Source of the DNA: Ruminococcus sp.
Lineage (GTDB): Bacteria; Bacillota_A; Clostridia; Oscillospirales; Ruminococcaceae
NCBI GenBank assembly: GCA_017480485.1
Contig: JAFVAN010000045.1
Location: 1-5,691, forward strand
DNA length: 5,691 nt
Direction of reading: 5' to 3'
Made by a program: the position numbers and the translations under genes. Shown here piece by piece: positions 1 through 4,709 of this stretch. The stretch's first letter is position 1, and every line of letters starts with the position of its first letter. Below the pieces are notes generated by a model. It saw only the letters and a list, made by a program, of their open reading frames with translations. It searched no databases and was not told the DNA's origin.

Positions 1-397
1 AGAAAACGGCGCGGAGGTAAGCTTTGCGATACACCCTGTTGCGGGAAGAATGCCCGGCCACATGAACGTACTGCTGGCCGAGGCGAATGTACCTTACGAG
101 CAGCTAAAAACAGCTGACGAAATGAACCCCCAGATGTCGAACACAGATGTTGCCATCGTCATCGGTGCCAATGACGTTGTTAACCCCTCGGCCCTGACGG
201 ACGAAAGCTCGCCGCTGTACGGTATGCCCATCATCAACGCCTTTGAGGCGCGGACGGTCTTCGTGCTGAAGCGCGGCAAGGGTACGGGCTTCTCAGGAGT
301 TGAGAACCCGCTCTTCACAAACGACAACACCGTTATGATCTACGGCGACGCCAAGGCCACCGTTTCCGCGCTGGTAAGCGAGTTCGCGGAGGAGTGA
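1..397 (+). CDS. pntB: NAD(P) transhydrogenase subunit beta, C-terminal part (5' end outside window)
   Basis: The reading frame is open from base 2 and ends at TGA 395-397, giving about 131 C-terminal residues. It matches domain III of the proton-translocating NAD(P) transhydrogenase beta subunit, the cytoplasmic NADP(H)-binding domain that exchanges hydride with the NAD(H)-binding alpha subunit while the membrane domain moves protons. Visible family motifs, in order, are the HPVAGRMPGHMNVLLAEA segment, the VIGANDVVNPSA nucleotide-binding loop, GMPIINAFEA, the KRGKGTGFSGVENPLF loop (the Lys-Arg pair contacts the NADP 2'-phosphate in characterised homologues), and a terminal YGDAK segment. The C terminus is intact with normal length after YGDAK. 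Family and end are seen directly; the membrane domain and start are outside the window. An ATG at base 50 is internal, not a start. No convincing terminator with a T-tract follows the stop; a strong promoter begins 20 bases later. Confidence 0.95.
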   Translation, partial: ENGAEVSFAIHPVAGRMPGHMNVLLAEANVPYEQLKTADEMNPQMSNTDVAIVIGANDVVNPSALTDESSPLYGMPIINAFEARTVFVLKRGKGTGFSGVENPLFTNDNTVMIYGDAKATVSALVSEFAEE

Positions 398-401
398 GGG
401 A

Positions 402-431
402 GAAAGCAATAAACATCTTGACATTGCTTTC
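402..431. promoter_or_regulatory. 9-bp inverted repeat overlapping the -35 box
   Basis: GAAAGCAAT (402-410) is repeated as its exact reverse complement ATTGCTTTC (423-431), with a 12-base spacer that contains most of the TTGACA -35 box (418-423). As RNA it would be a 9-bp hairpin after pntB, but there is no T-tract, so a classic terminator is unlikely. As DNA its position suggests a regulator site on the promoter. The repeat is seen; the role is inference. Confidence 0.45.
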
Positions 432-446
432 AAATTGTGATATAAT
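418..446 (+). promoter_or_regulatory. Consensus sigma-A promoter with extended -10
   Basis: A perfect TTGACA (418-423) is followed by exactly 17 bases and a perfect TATAAT (441-446), preceded by TG at 438-439 (TGn extended -10). Transcription is expected to begin near 453. The short transcript from here reaches the intrinsic terminator at 578-610. Such a complete match to consensus implies high basal strength unless it is repressed; the inverted repeat at 402-431 embraces its -35 box. Confidence 0.88.
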
Positions 447-478
447 AACCACATCAAACCGAAAGGCAGGTGAATGAT

Positions 479-544
479 ATGACTATTTTAATTTGCTCAC
501 ACAACAGATGCGAGAATATCTATCATTCACTGACGGTGTCCTGA
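479..544 (+). CDS. Possible 21-aa leader peptide
   Basis: An ORF of 21 codons starts at ATG 479 and ends at TGA 542-544, reading MTILICSHNRCENIYHSLTVS. It is preceded by an AAGGCAGGTGA sequence (464-473) that resembles a full SD with one change, 5-8 bases before the start. Its last codons (536-541) lie inside the segment that can switch between an antiterminator pairing and a local hairpin, so a ribosome reaching the stop could influence termination at 578-610. Two Cys and no run of identical codons are seen, so no particular amino acid is implied as the signal. It may be untranslated; the SD position and ORF placement are the only support. Confidence 0.28.
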   Translation: MTILICSHNRCENIYHSLTVS

Positions 545-577
545 CACGGCAAAAGGCCTGACTGTAAATGTGTAGTT

Positions 578-610
578 AAAAGTGTTCTCGTTATCGGGGA
601 CACTTTTTTT
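578..610 (+). terminator. Intrinsic terminator of the short transcript
   Basis: A 13-bp stem (578-590 with 595-607, two G-T wobbles) closes a TTAT tetraloop and runs into a T-tract ending at 610. The wobbles are G-U in the + strand RNA, agreeing with + strand use. It ends transcription from the promoter at 418-446 unless the alternative pairing of 535-542 with 597-604 forms first. Confidence 0.85.
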
Positions 611-630
611 GTGCCGCAAAGGGAGAAAAG

Positions 631-825
631 ATGAAATTATTATCAAACAGAGGCTCAAAGGAGCTTTGGCGCAGCGGCAGGATAGACCGCAATAGGACAG
701 GGCTCAGAAACAAGAGATATTTGAAACCGCAGGAACACAACCAACATTTGGATAATTCAAAAACAAATCTCTTGCACTCAACCTGTGCTTATGGTATAAT
801 TATGGCGAAGGAGGCGGAAGGATGA
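631..825 (+). CDS. Doubtful 64-aa basic protein upstream of the XRE gene
   Basis: This ORF follows a good SD (AAAGGGAG at 617-624, six bases before ATG 631). Its stop TGA (823-825) overlaps the XRE start as ATGA, which would allow translational coupling. The product is rich in Arg, Lys and Asn, has no recognisable domain, no membrane segment and no signal peptide, and resembles nothing I know. Against it: the 3' third contains the complete promoter and SD of the next gene (772-814), a terminator lies just upstream at 578-610, and the composition looks like translated non-coding DNA. It may be a regulated small gene expressed only on read-through, or chance. I favour chance or a decayed gene slightly. 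Confidence 0.27.
   Translation: MKLLSNRGSKELWRSGRIDRNRTGLRNKRYLKPQEHNQHLDNSKTNLLHSTCAYGIIMAKEAEG
772..800 (+). promoter_or_regulatory. Promoter of the XRE-tldD-tldE operon
   Basis: TTGCAC (772-777), a 17-base spacer and TATAAT (795-800) with TG at 792-793 (extended -10) form a strong sigma-A promoter. The expected start, near 807, falls immediately before the SD, so the mRNA leader would be only about 15 nt. A short GCAC/GTGC repeat (774-777, 785-788) crosses the -35 box but is too small to call an operator. Confidence 0.8.
808..814 (+). promoter_or_regulatory. Strong SD fixing the XRE start
   Basis: AAGGAGG, the full anti-SD complement core, ends 7 bases before ATG 822 and sets the translation start of the XRE regulator. 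Confidence 0.85.
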
Positions 826-1370
826 CGAGTAACGAGCTTAGCCTCAACATAAAGCGCCTGCGGAAGAAAAAGCAGATGACTCAGGAGCAGCTTGCGGATA
901 TGGTCGGTGTATCAGCGCAGGCGGTATCGAAATGGGAAAGCGGCGGATATCCCGATCCTTCACTTCTGCCAAAGATCGCGGACAGTCTGGACACCGGAAT
1001 TGACGAGCTATATGGCAGAGAGAGGCCAAAAAAGCGCAGCCAAAATGAGCTTCGGGAGCTAAGACGGTATTCCGAGCTGGCAGAGCTTATCGCTGACAGT
1101 CAATGTATGCAGGTGCTTAAAAGCCTTGACAGCGTTGGAGAAGCGGTATTCATCAGCCGCAGCGATCTGGCCGAGGAGGCAGAGGTAACCGCCGAGGTGG
1201 TAGACAAGGTAGTGGACAAGCTTATGAGATTTGGCTTTGTACAGCGGGCCGAGCTCAGCAACCGCTCTGGACACGATGTGATCTACCGTTTTCACATCAC
1301 CGACAAATTCGTTGCTTTGATGATAATGGCGAATGATATTGCAGAAAGCGAGGATGATAAATATGTATGA
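822..1370 (+). CDS. XRE-family transcriptional regulator with C-terminal winged-helix-like domain
   Basis: A 182-aa DNA-binding protein. Residues about 5-65 are a clear Cro/C1-type helix-turn-helix: LNIKRLRKKKQMTQEQLADMVG with helix 2 at TQEQLADMVG, recognition helix at SAQAVSKWESG, then the usual PDPSLLPKIADSL and IDELYG closing helices. Residues about 80-175 form a second domain with helices followed by SRSDLAEEAEVTAEVVDKVVDKLMRFGFV and a charged beta turn, reading like a winged-helix (MarR-like) fold; this part is inference. The start is set by AAGGAGG seven bases upstream. The end overlaps the tldD start by 8 bases (1363-1370), so the regulator and protease are probably translationally coupled. 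A promoter lies just upstream, and autoregulation of the operon is the likeliest role. The ligand or signal is not evident. Family assignment is firm, target inferred. Confidence 0.92.
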   Translation: MTSNELSLNIKRLRKKKQMTQEQLADMVGVSAQAVSKWESGGYPDPSLLPKIADSLDTGIDELYGRERPKKRSQNELRELRRYSELAELIADSQCMQVLKSLDSVGEAVFISRSDLAEEAEVTAEVVDKVVDKLMRFGFVQRAELSNRSGHDVIYRFHITDKFVALMIMANDIAESEDDKYV

Positions 1371-2700
1371 TTTCCCAAAAGGGCTGTATGCCGATATACG
1401 CATCGAGCATACATGGTCGGCGAACTATTATGTGCAGAACCATGAGGTCATGCAGAACAGCGAGACCTTGATCGAGGGCGCAATGATAAGGGTGTTCGAT
1501 GGCAAGCTGTGGTACACCAGCGTGACCAACGACCTCGGGAACGTCCAGACGGAGCTTGACAGTCTGGCGGCTATCGCAGAGCCCGACCCCGACATTGAAA
1601 ACAACCCCGTTGTAAAGATGTTCGAGGTAAACAAGGACAAGGTGCTGCGCTTTGATGGCGAGAATGACCTGCGAAGGATCACCCGCGCCCAGCGGGAGGA
1701 GCTGGTTCAACACTACATCTCTGCTTGCCTTACAGATCTTCCGCCCGAGATCAAGCAGTGGTACGCCGGCAGCTATATGCTCCACACCGTCAAGGAGTTT
1801 TACTCCAGCAAGGGCGCAGAGATCATTCAGGATTACCAGCAGTGCTTTGTCAATGCTTGGTGCGATATTGTCGTGAACGATGCGACCACCTCCGGAGGAA
1901 AGGCCATCGGCGGGATGGAATTTGAAGTCCTGATGGGCCGCGAGGAGGAGATCACAAAGGAGCTTGAGCGCTATCTTGATTATGCAAAGAACGCTGTGGA
2001 CGTTGTCCCCGGAGATTACGTCTGCGTGCTTGCGCCGCCTGTTACCGCAATGTTCACTCACGAGAGCTTTGGACACAAGAGCGAGGCGGACTTCATGCTC
2101 AACGACAAGACCTTACAGGACGAGTGGGTAATGGGAAAGAAAGTTGGCAGCGACCTTGTTTCTATCTGCGACAGCGGAGATATGCTGCACCGCGGCTACA
2201 TAGCCTATGACGACGAGGGCTCGGCGCCAAGAGAGACTTGGCTTATCAAAAACGGCGTGCTTACCGGCAGGCTGCATGACGCGAACTCGGCGTCTGTCCT
2301 TGGCGAGGAGCTTACGGGAAACGCCAGAGCTCAGGACTTCGGCTTCCCTCCCATGGTGCGAATGACCAACACCTATATGGAGCCCGGCGAGATCTCTCCC
2401 GAGGAGATAATTGCGGGGGTCGAGGACGGCATTTATGTTTACAACGTAAACTACGGCACGGGACAGGGCACCTTCACGATGCAGCCCAACTGCTGCTACA
2501 AGATAAAGGACGGCAAGCTCTGTGAGCCGCTGAGAGTCAATGTTGTGACGGGCAGCGTGTTCCAGACACTGTTCGACATTGACGCCATCGGCAATGATAT
2601 GGCGTTCTGTGACACAGGCACCTGCGGCAAGAACGGCCAGTCCATGCCTGTTTCTGATGCGGGCCCGACCATCCGCGTCAGAAAGCTGACGATAAACTAA
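1363..2700 (+). CDS. tldD: TldD-like zinc metallopeptidase (TldD/PmbA family, catalytic subunit)
   Basis: A 445-aa protein of the TldD/PmbA family (peptidase U62). Known members pair with TldE to form a heterodimeric protease that degrades unfolded peptides, including matured microcin B17 leader and CcdA in E. coli. The HExxxH zinc motif is present as HESFGH at residues 233-238. The third expected ligand is Cys421 in GTCGKNGQ, matching the C-terminal Cys of characterised TldD. Other family landmarks are DDEGSAPRETWLIKNGVL, LTGNARAQDFGFPPM, RMTNTYMEPGE (333-343) and GTGQGTFTMQPN. No signal peptide is seen, so it should be cytoplasmic. I chose ATG 1363: it overlaps the regulator's end, has a GAGGA SD (1349-1353), and starts MYDFPKG; ATG 1354 and ATG 1333 are in-frame alternatives. 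It lies 12 bases before tldE. The substrate in this organism is unknown. Confidence 0.93.
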   Translation: MYDFPKGLYADIRIEHTWSANYYVQNHEVMQNSETLIEGAMIRVFDGKLWYTSVTNDLGNVQTELDSLAAIAEPDPDIENNPVVKMFEVNKDKVLRFDGENDLRRITRAQREELVQHYISACLTDLPPEIKQWYAGSYMLHTVKEFYSSKGAEIIQDYQQCFVNAWCDIVVNDATTSGGKAIGGMEFEVLMGREEEITKELERYLDYAKNAVDVVPGDYVCVLAPPVTAMFTHESFGHKSEADFMLNDKTLQDEWVMGKKVGSDLVSICDSGDMLHRGYIAYDDEGSAPRETWLIKNGVLTGRLHDANSASVLGEELTGNARAQDFGFPPMVRMTNTYMEPGEISPEEIIAGVEDGIYVYNVNYGTGQGTFTMQPNCCYKIKDGKLCEPLRVNVVTGSVFQTLFDIDAIGNDMAFCDTGTCGKNGQSMPVSDAGPTIRVRKLTIN

Positions 2701-2712
2701 GGGGGCGAGAAA

Positions 2713-3924
2713 ATGGAAAGAGAAATTATAATCGGTGAGTATTCCTACTGCGAGGCGCAGATCGAGGAGACCAAAATAAAGGCCTTCAACAAGGACAATC
2801 GGACGAACACCTCCTTCCGCGTTTACGAAGGCGAGTGCGCGGGCGTACAGTTCGTGCAGGGAAAGATCGACCCTGAGGAGGGCTACAGACAGGCCCAGGA
2901 TAATCTTACCCTTAAACGGCCCTACAAATTCTCCCTTGAGAGCGGCACCCGCCACCGCGACAAGACCGAGCGTGAGTACAGTGAAAAGGAGCTTATGGAG
3001 ATCACCCGCGAGGCGCTCAGCTATCTTAAAGAGCACTTCCCTGATTTCATTTTCAGCGGCTCGGTAAGCACCCTAAAAAGGTCCGTTAAAATGGAAAACT
3101 CCGTGGGCCTTGACTACTCCAACACAGACTGTAGATTAGATGCAGATATTGCCTTCAAGCACAAGGACAGCAAGGACATTGACGACGGCTGGTTCAGCAT
3201 CGGGCAAAGGACCTTTGACTTCAAGAAGTTCACGGACATGGCCGACAACTACTTGACCAATTTCACAAACCTTGTGGAGCTCCCCGAGGAGCTGATAGTC
3301 CAGACCCAGTATTACGGATATCTCTCGAAGCTGAACGAGTGTCTGGATGCGGAGCGCCTTGCACTGAACACCTCGCTTCTCTCGGGGAAGATCGGTGAAA
3401 AGGTCTTTGCCGATAGCTTCACCCTGAGCCACGACGTCTCCGACAAGGAGACTTGGTTCACGCCCTTCTTTGACGGCGAGGGCGTTGTGCAGCCTGAGGA
3501 CAGACGGGTCTTCATAGAAAACGGCGTGCTTCTCTCAGGCTTTGCCGACAAGCGCGTCGCTGACAAATACGGAGTTCCCCACACTGGCAGCGCGGGCTTC
3601 AATCTGACAGACGTGCCCTATAACGGGTATGTTAACCTGAAGATCGAGCGTAGCGAGAAGACCATCAAGGAGCTGCTGGACGGGCGGCTGACCGTTGTGC
3701 CTATCAGAGCGGCGGGCGGCGGCTACAACGACAAGGGCGAATATGTTACTCCGGTCCAGACCGCCATGCTCTGCGACGGAGAGCGTTTCATCGGCAGGCT
3801 CCCGGAGTTCGCTCTCAGGGGCAATATGTTTGATATGTTCGGAAAGAACTTCATCGGCGTAGGCTCGGATATGCCCATCTTCAACGACAAGCAGATACTT
3901 GTAAGGATGGACTACAGCAAGTAA
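2713..3924 (+). CDS. TldE/PmbA-like partner subunit (non-catalytic)
   Basis: A 403-aa TldD/PmbA-family protein, shorter than its neighbour and lacking both HExxxH and the C-terminal GxCGKxGQ cysteine. This is the pattern of TldE/PmbA, which lines the protease chamber and binds peptide while TldD supplies zinc. Family landmarks are the N-terminal SFRVYEGECAGVQF segment, SLLSGKIGEKVFADSFTL around residue 225, FFDGEGVVQPEDRRVFIENGVL, the VPHTGSAGFNL segment, and the C-terminal FIGVGSDMPI. SD AAGGGGG (2699-2705) overlaps the tldD stop and sits seven bases before ATG 2713. It is thus co-transcribed and probably co-translated in equal amounts with tldD. No membrane segment or signal peptide is seen. 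It is the last gene of the operon; hairpins at 3956-3980 and 4000-4032 follow. Partner role is inferred from the missing ligands and adjacency. Confidence 0.9.
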   Translation: MEREIIIGEYSYCEAQIEETKIKAFNKDNRTNTSFRVYEGECAGVQFVQGKIDPEEGYRQAQDNLTLKRPYKFSLESGTRHRDKTEREYSEKELMEITREALSYLKEHFPDFIFSGSVSTLKRSVKMENSVGLDYSNTDCRLDADIAFKHKDSKDIDDGWFSIGQRTFDFKKFTDMADNYLTNFTNLVELPEELIVQTQYYGYLSKLNECLDAERLALNTSLLSGKIGEKVFADSFTLSHDVSDKETWFTPFFDGEGVVQPEDRRVFIENGVLLSGFADKRVADKYGVPHTGSAGFNLTDVPYNGYVNLKIERSEKTIKELLDGRLTVVPIRAAGGGYNDKGEYVTPVQTAMLCDGERFIGRLPEFALRGNMFDMFGKNFIGVGSDMPIFNDKQILVRMDYSK

Positions 3925-3955
3925 AGCACCGAAAAAAATTGCAGTATATACAAAC

Positions 3956-3987
3956 CAGCCCTCCCACCGTGAGAGGGCTGTATTTAT
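3956..3987 (+). terminator. Terminator of the XRE-tldD-tldE operon
   Basis: CAGCCCTC (3956-3963) pairs with GAGGGCTG (3973-3980) around a 9-base loop, followed by TATTTAT. The stem is strong but the T-tract is interrupted, so efficiency is uncertain; the second hairpin at 4000-4032 would back it up. Confidence 0.68.
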
Positions 3988-3997
3988 CCAAACACAC

Positions 3998-4032
3998 AAA
4001 AAAGCCCGCAAACGCGAAGTTTGCGGGCTTTT
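3998..4032 (-). terminator. Perfect 14-bp terminator of the former tRNA gene, bidirectional
   Basis: AAAAGCCCGCAAAC (4000-4013) pairs without error with 4019-4032 around GCGAA. On the minus strand the hairpin begins two bases after the tRNA-like CCA end and runs into six T (3998-4003), the usual layout for a tRNA terminator. On the + strand it also has four T, so it can stop read-through from tldE. Confidence 0.85.
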
Positions 4033-4034
4033 AA

Positions 4035-4062
4035 TGGCGCCACGTGTTGGACTCGAACCAAC
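4035..4062 (-). other. tRNA 3'-end fragment, probable att site of an integrated element
   Basis: Read on the minus strand this is a T arm (GTTGG, loop TTCGAGT, CCAAC at 4046-4062), a 7-base acceptor 3' strand ACGTGGC (4039-4045), discriminator G (4038) and CCA (4035-4037). The T arm pairs perfectly. The rest of the tRNA is absent: to the right there is no matching anticodon stem, D arm or 5' acceptor GCCACGT. The fragment abuts a tRNA-type terminator on the chromosomal side and AT-rich mobile genes on the other. This is the known signature of tyrosine-recombinase integration into a tRNA 3' end, where the far junction keeps only the duplicated end. The G discriminator with a GGCGCCA end would suit some tRNA-Arg genes, but the identity cannot be told. 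Confidence 0.75.
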
Positions 4063-4106
4063 TTCATAAAGAATGACATTTGACGATACAAAAAGGGGGG
4101 ATTTGA

Positions 4107-4352
4107 TTGAAATACATTAAACAAGAGGAAACCGCATTTACTCCACACGGACACTGGAATACATTGCATACGGTTGTTATGTCGCGTAAGGACGCTTTAG
4201 AGATCTTGGATATGATTGATAAAGCATACCCTAATGCCTTTATTCGTAAGGACGGTATGTGGCATTTTGAAGATGAGAATTATAACGCATTGCCTGTTAA
4301 TGTGCAATCCATAGTTCAGGTCTTGGAAACAATCCTTAATTCTACACCGTGA
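4107..4352 (+). CDS. Hypothetical 81-aa protein, first gene inside the element
   Basis: An 81-aa ORF starts at TTG 4107, with a very strong SD (GGGGGG at 4095-4100, six bases upstream) and no ATG before residue 25, so TTG is the best start. I do not recognise the family. Visible features: an N-terminal KYIKQEETAFTPHGHW segment, a helix SRKDALEILDMIDKAYPNAF, an aromatic strand DGMWHFEDENYNALP and a C-terminal amphipathic helix VQSIVQVLETIL. It is soluble, with no membrane segment. The alternating helix-strand pattern and sensible composition argue for a real protein. It begins 45 bases from the att fragment, and no clear promoter is visible between them. Function unknown; a small regulator or element accessory protein is possible but unsupported. 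Confidence 0.6.
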   Translation: MKYIKQEETAFTPHGHWNTLHTVVMSRKDALEILDMIDKAYPNAFIRKDGMWHFEDENYNALPVNVQSIVQVLETILNSTP

Positions 4353-4368
4353 AATTGCGCTTGCTTTT

Positions 4369-4397
4369 CACAAATCATTTGTGTCTATAGACACAAA
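4369..4397. repeat. Overlapping palindromes with three CACAAA half-sites
   Basis: Two palindromes share an arm: CACAAAT-C-ATTTGTG (4369-4383) and a perfect 20-bp palindrome (4378-4397) centred on TCTATAGA. The half-sites CACAAA (4369), TTTGTG (4378) and CACAAA (4392) alternate in orientation, and the two centres lie 11.5 bp apart, about one helical turn. It lies between the 81-aa gene and the antitoxin promoter. There is no T-tract, so it is not a normal terminator. A cooperative operator or recombinase site is inferred. Confidence 0.6.
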
Positions 4398-4444
4398 ATA
4401 TCCTACTTATAATAGGAGAAATAATAATTGCCTCTGTTTATCTA

Positions 4445-4473
4445 TTGCATATTTTCAAAAAGTGTGGTATAAT
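4445..4473 (+). promoter_or_regulatory. Promoter of the VbhA-fic operon
   Basis: TTGCAT (4445-4450), 17 bases, then a perfect TATAAT (4468-4473) with TG at 4465-4466. Transcription should start near 4480, giving a leader of about 20 nt to ATG 4500. The palindrome cluster at 4369-4397 ends about 48 bases upstream of the -35 box. Confidence 0.82.
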
Positions 4474-4499
4474 AACAAAAACTGAGTGAGGTGTTGATC

Positions 4500-4709
4500 A
4501 TGAGGCCTAAATCCTGTCTTATTAAAGACACAACAAAGGAACAACGGCAAAAAATAGTTGACGATGCGATAGCACTTTCCACACTTGATGCGCTTCCGCC
4601 TACCGATGATGTGATGGAAATGGTAGAGCAATACATTGAAGGGAAAATGGAAATAGAAGATATTATTTCAGTAGTAAATAGTTGGTACAATAAAGCCTAT
4701 GTCATATGA
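4500..4709 (+). CDS. VbhA-like antitoxin of the Fic toxin
   Basis: A 69-aa small acidic protein directly before and overlapping a Fic gene, with the layout of the VbhA antitoxin family: basic N terminus, KEQRQKIVDDAIALSTLDAL helix, P-T-rich turn, then a C-terminal VEQYIEGKMEIEDIISVV segment typical of this family. VbhA-type antitoxins block the Fic ATP site with a helix bearing [S/T]xxxE[G/N]. Here the aligned stretch reads LSTLDAL, with Asp for the inhibitory Glu, Ala for Gly and the Ser shifted by one, so the motif is degenerate. ATG 4500 has a GTGAGG SD eight bases upstream; GTG 4491 and TTG 4494 are in-frame but would overlap that SD. The stop overlaps the fic start by 11 bases, ensuring antitoxin is made first and coupled. 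Confidence 0.85.
   Translation: MRPKSCLIKDTTKEQRQKIVDDAIALSTLDALPPTDDVMEMVEQYIEGKMEIEDIISVVNSWYNKAYVI

Larger units (their letters stand above)
453..610 (+). ncRNA. Candidate short structured transcript or attenuator leader
   Basis: A consensus promoter (418-446) and a strong intrinsic terminator (578-610) define a transcript of about 158 nt. Its 5' part can form an 11-bp stem (469-479 with 521-531, one G-U at the base) that buries an SD-like GGCAGG end and the nearby ATG codons. The segment 535-542 can pair with 597-604 (8 bp with two wobbles), which would break the 3' arm of the terminator. The same segment can instead form a local hairpin (536-539 with 544-547) that would free the terminator. 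This is the arrangement of a transcription attenuator. It could equally be an independent small RNA. No known riboswitch or T-box motif was recognised. Exact ends are inferred from promoter and terminator. Confidence 0.5.

Noticed and set aside
402..431. The 9-bp inverted repeat as a pntB terminator
   Set aside because: The stem has a 12-base loop and is followed by CAAATTG, not a T-tract; kept only as a regulatory-site candidate.
1297..2076. Long minus-strand open frame opposite tldD
   Set aside because: It is a shadow of the real gene, caused by codon bias; it has no SD and no family features. The same holds for the 2113-3036 and 3535-4011 minus frames.
4063..4085. A continuation of the minus-strand tRNA, with a loop that could read as a GTC anticodon
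   Set aside because: The flanking bases do not form an anticodon stem (GTCAA against TCTTT), and no 5' acceptor GCCACGT follows, so the tRNA is truncated.
4388..4413. TAGACA plus TATAAT (4408-4413) as a second antitoxin promoter
   Set aside because: The spacing is only 14 bases; the promoter at 4445-4473 is far better.
4428..4472. 14-codon TTG-started leader ORF after an AGGAG
   Set aside because: It would lie across the antitoxin promoter and upstream of its transcription start; chance.
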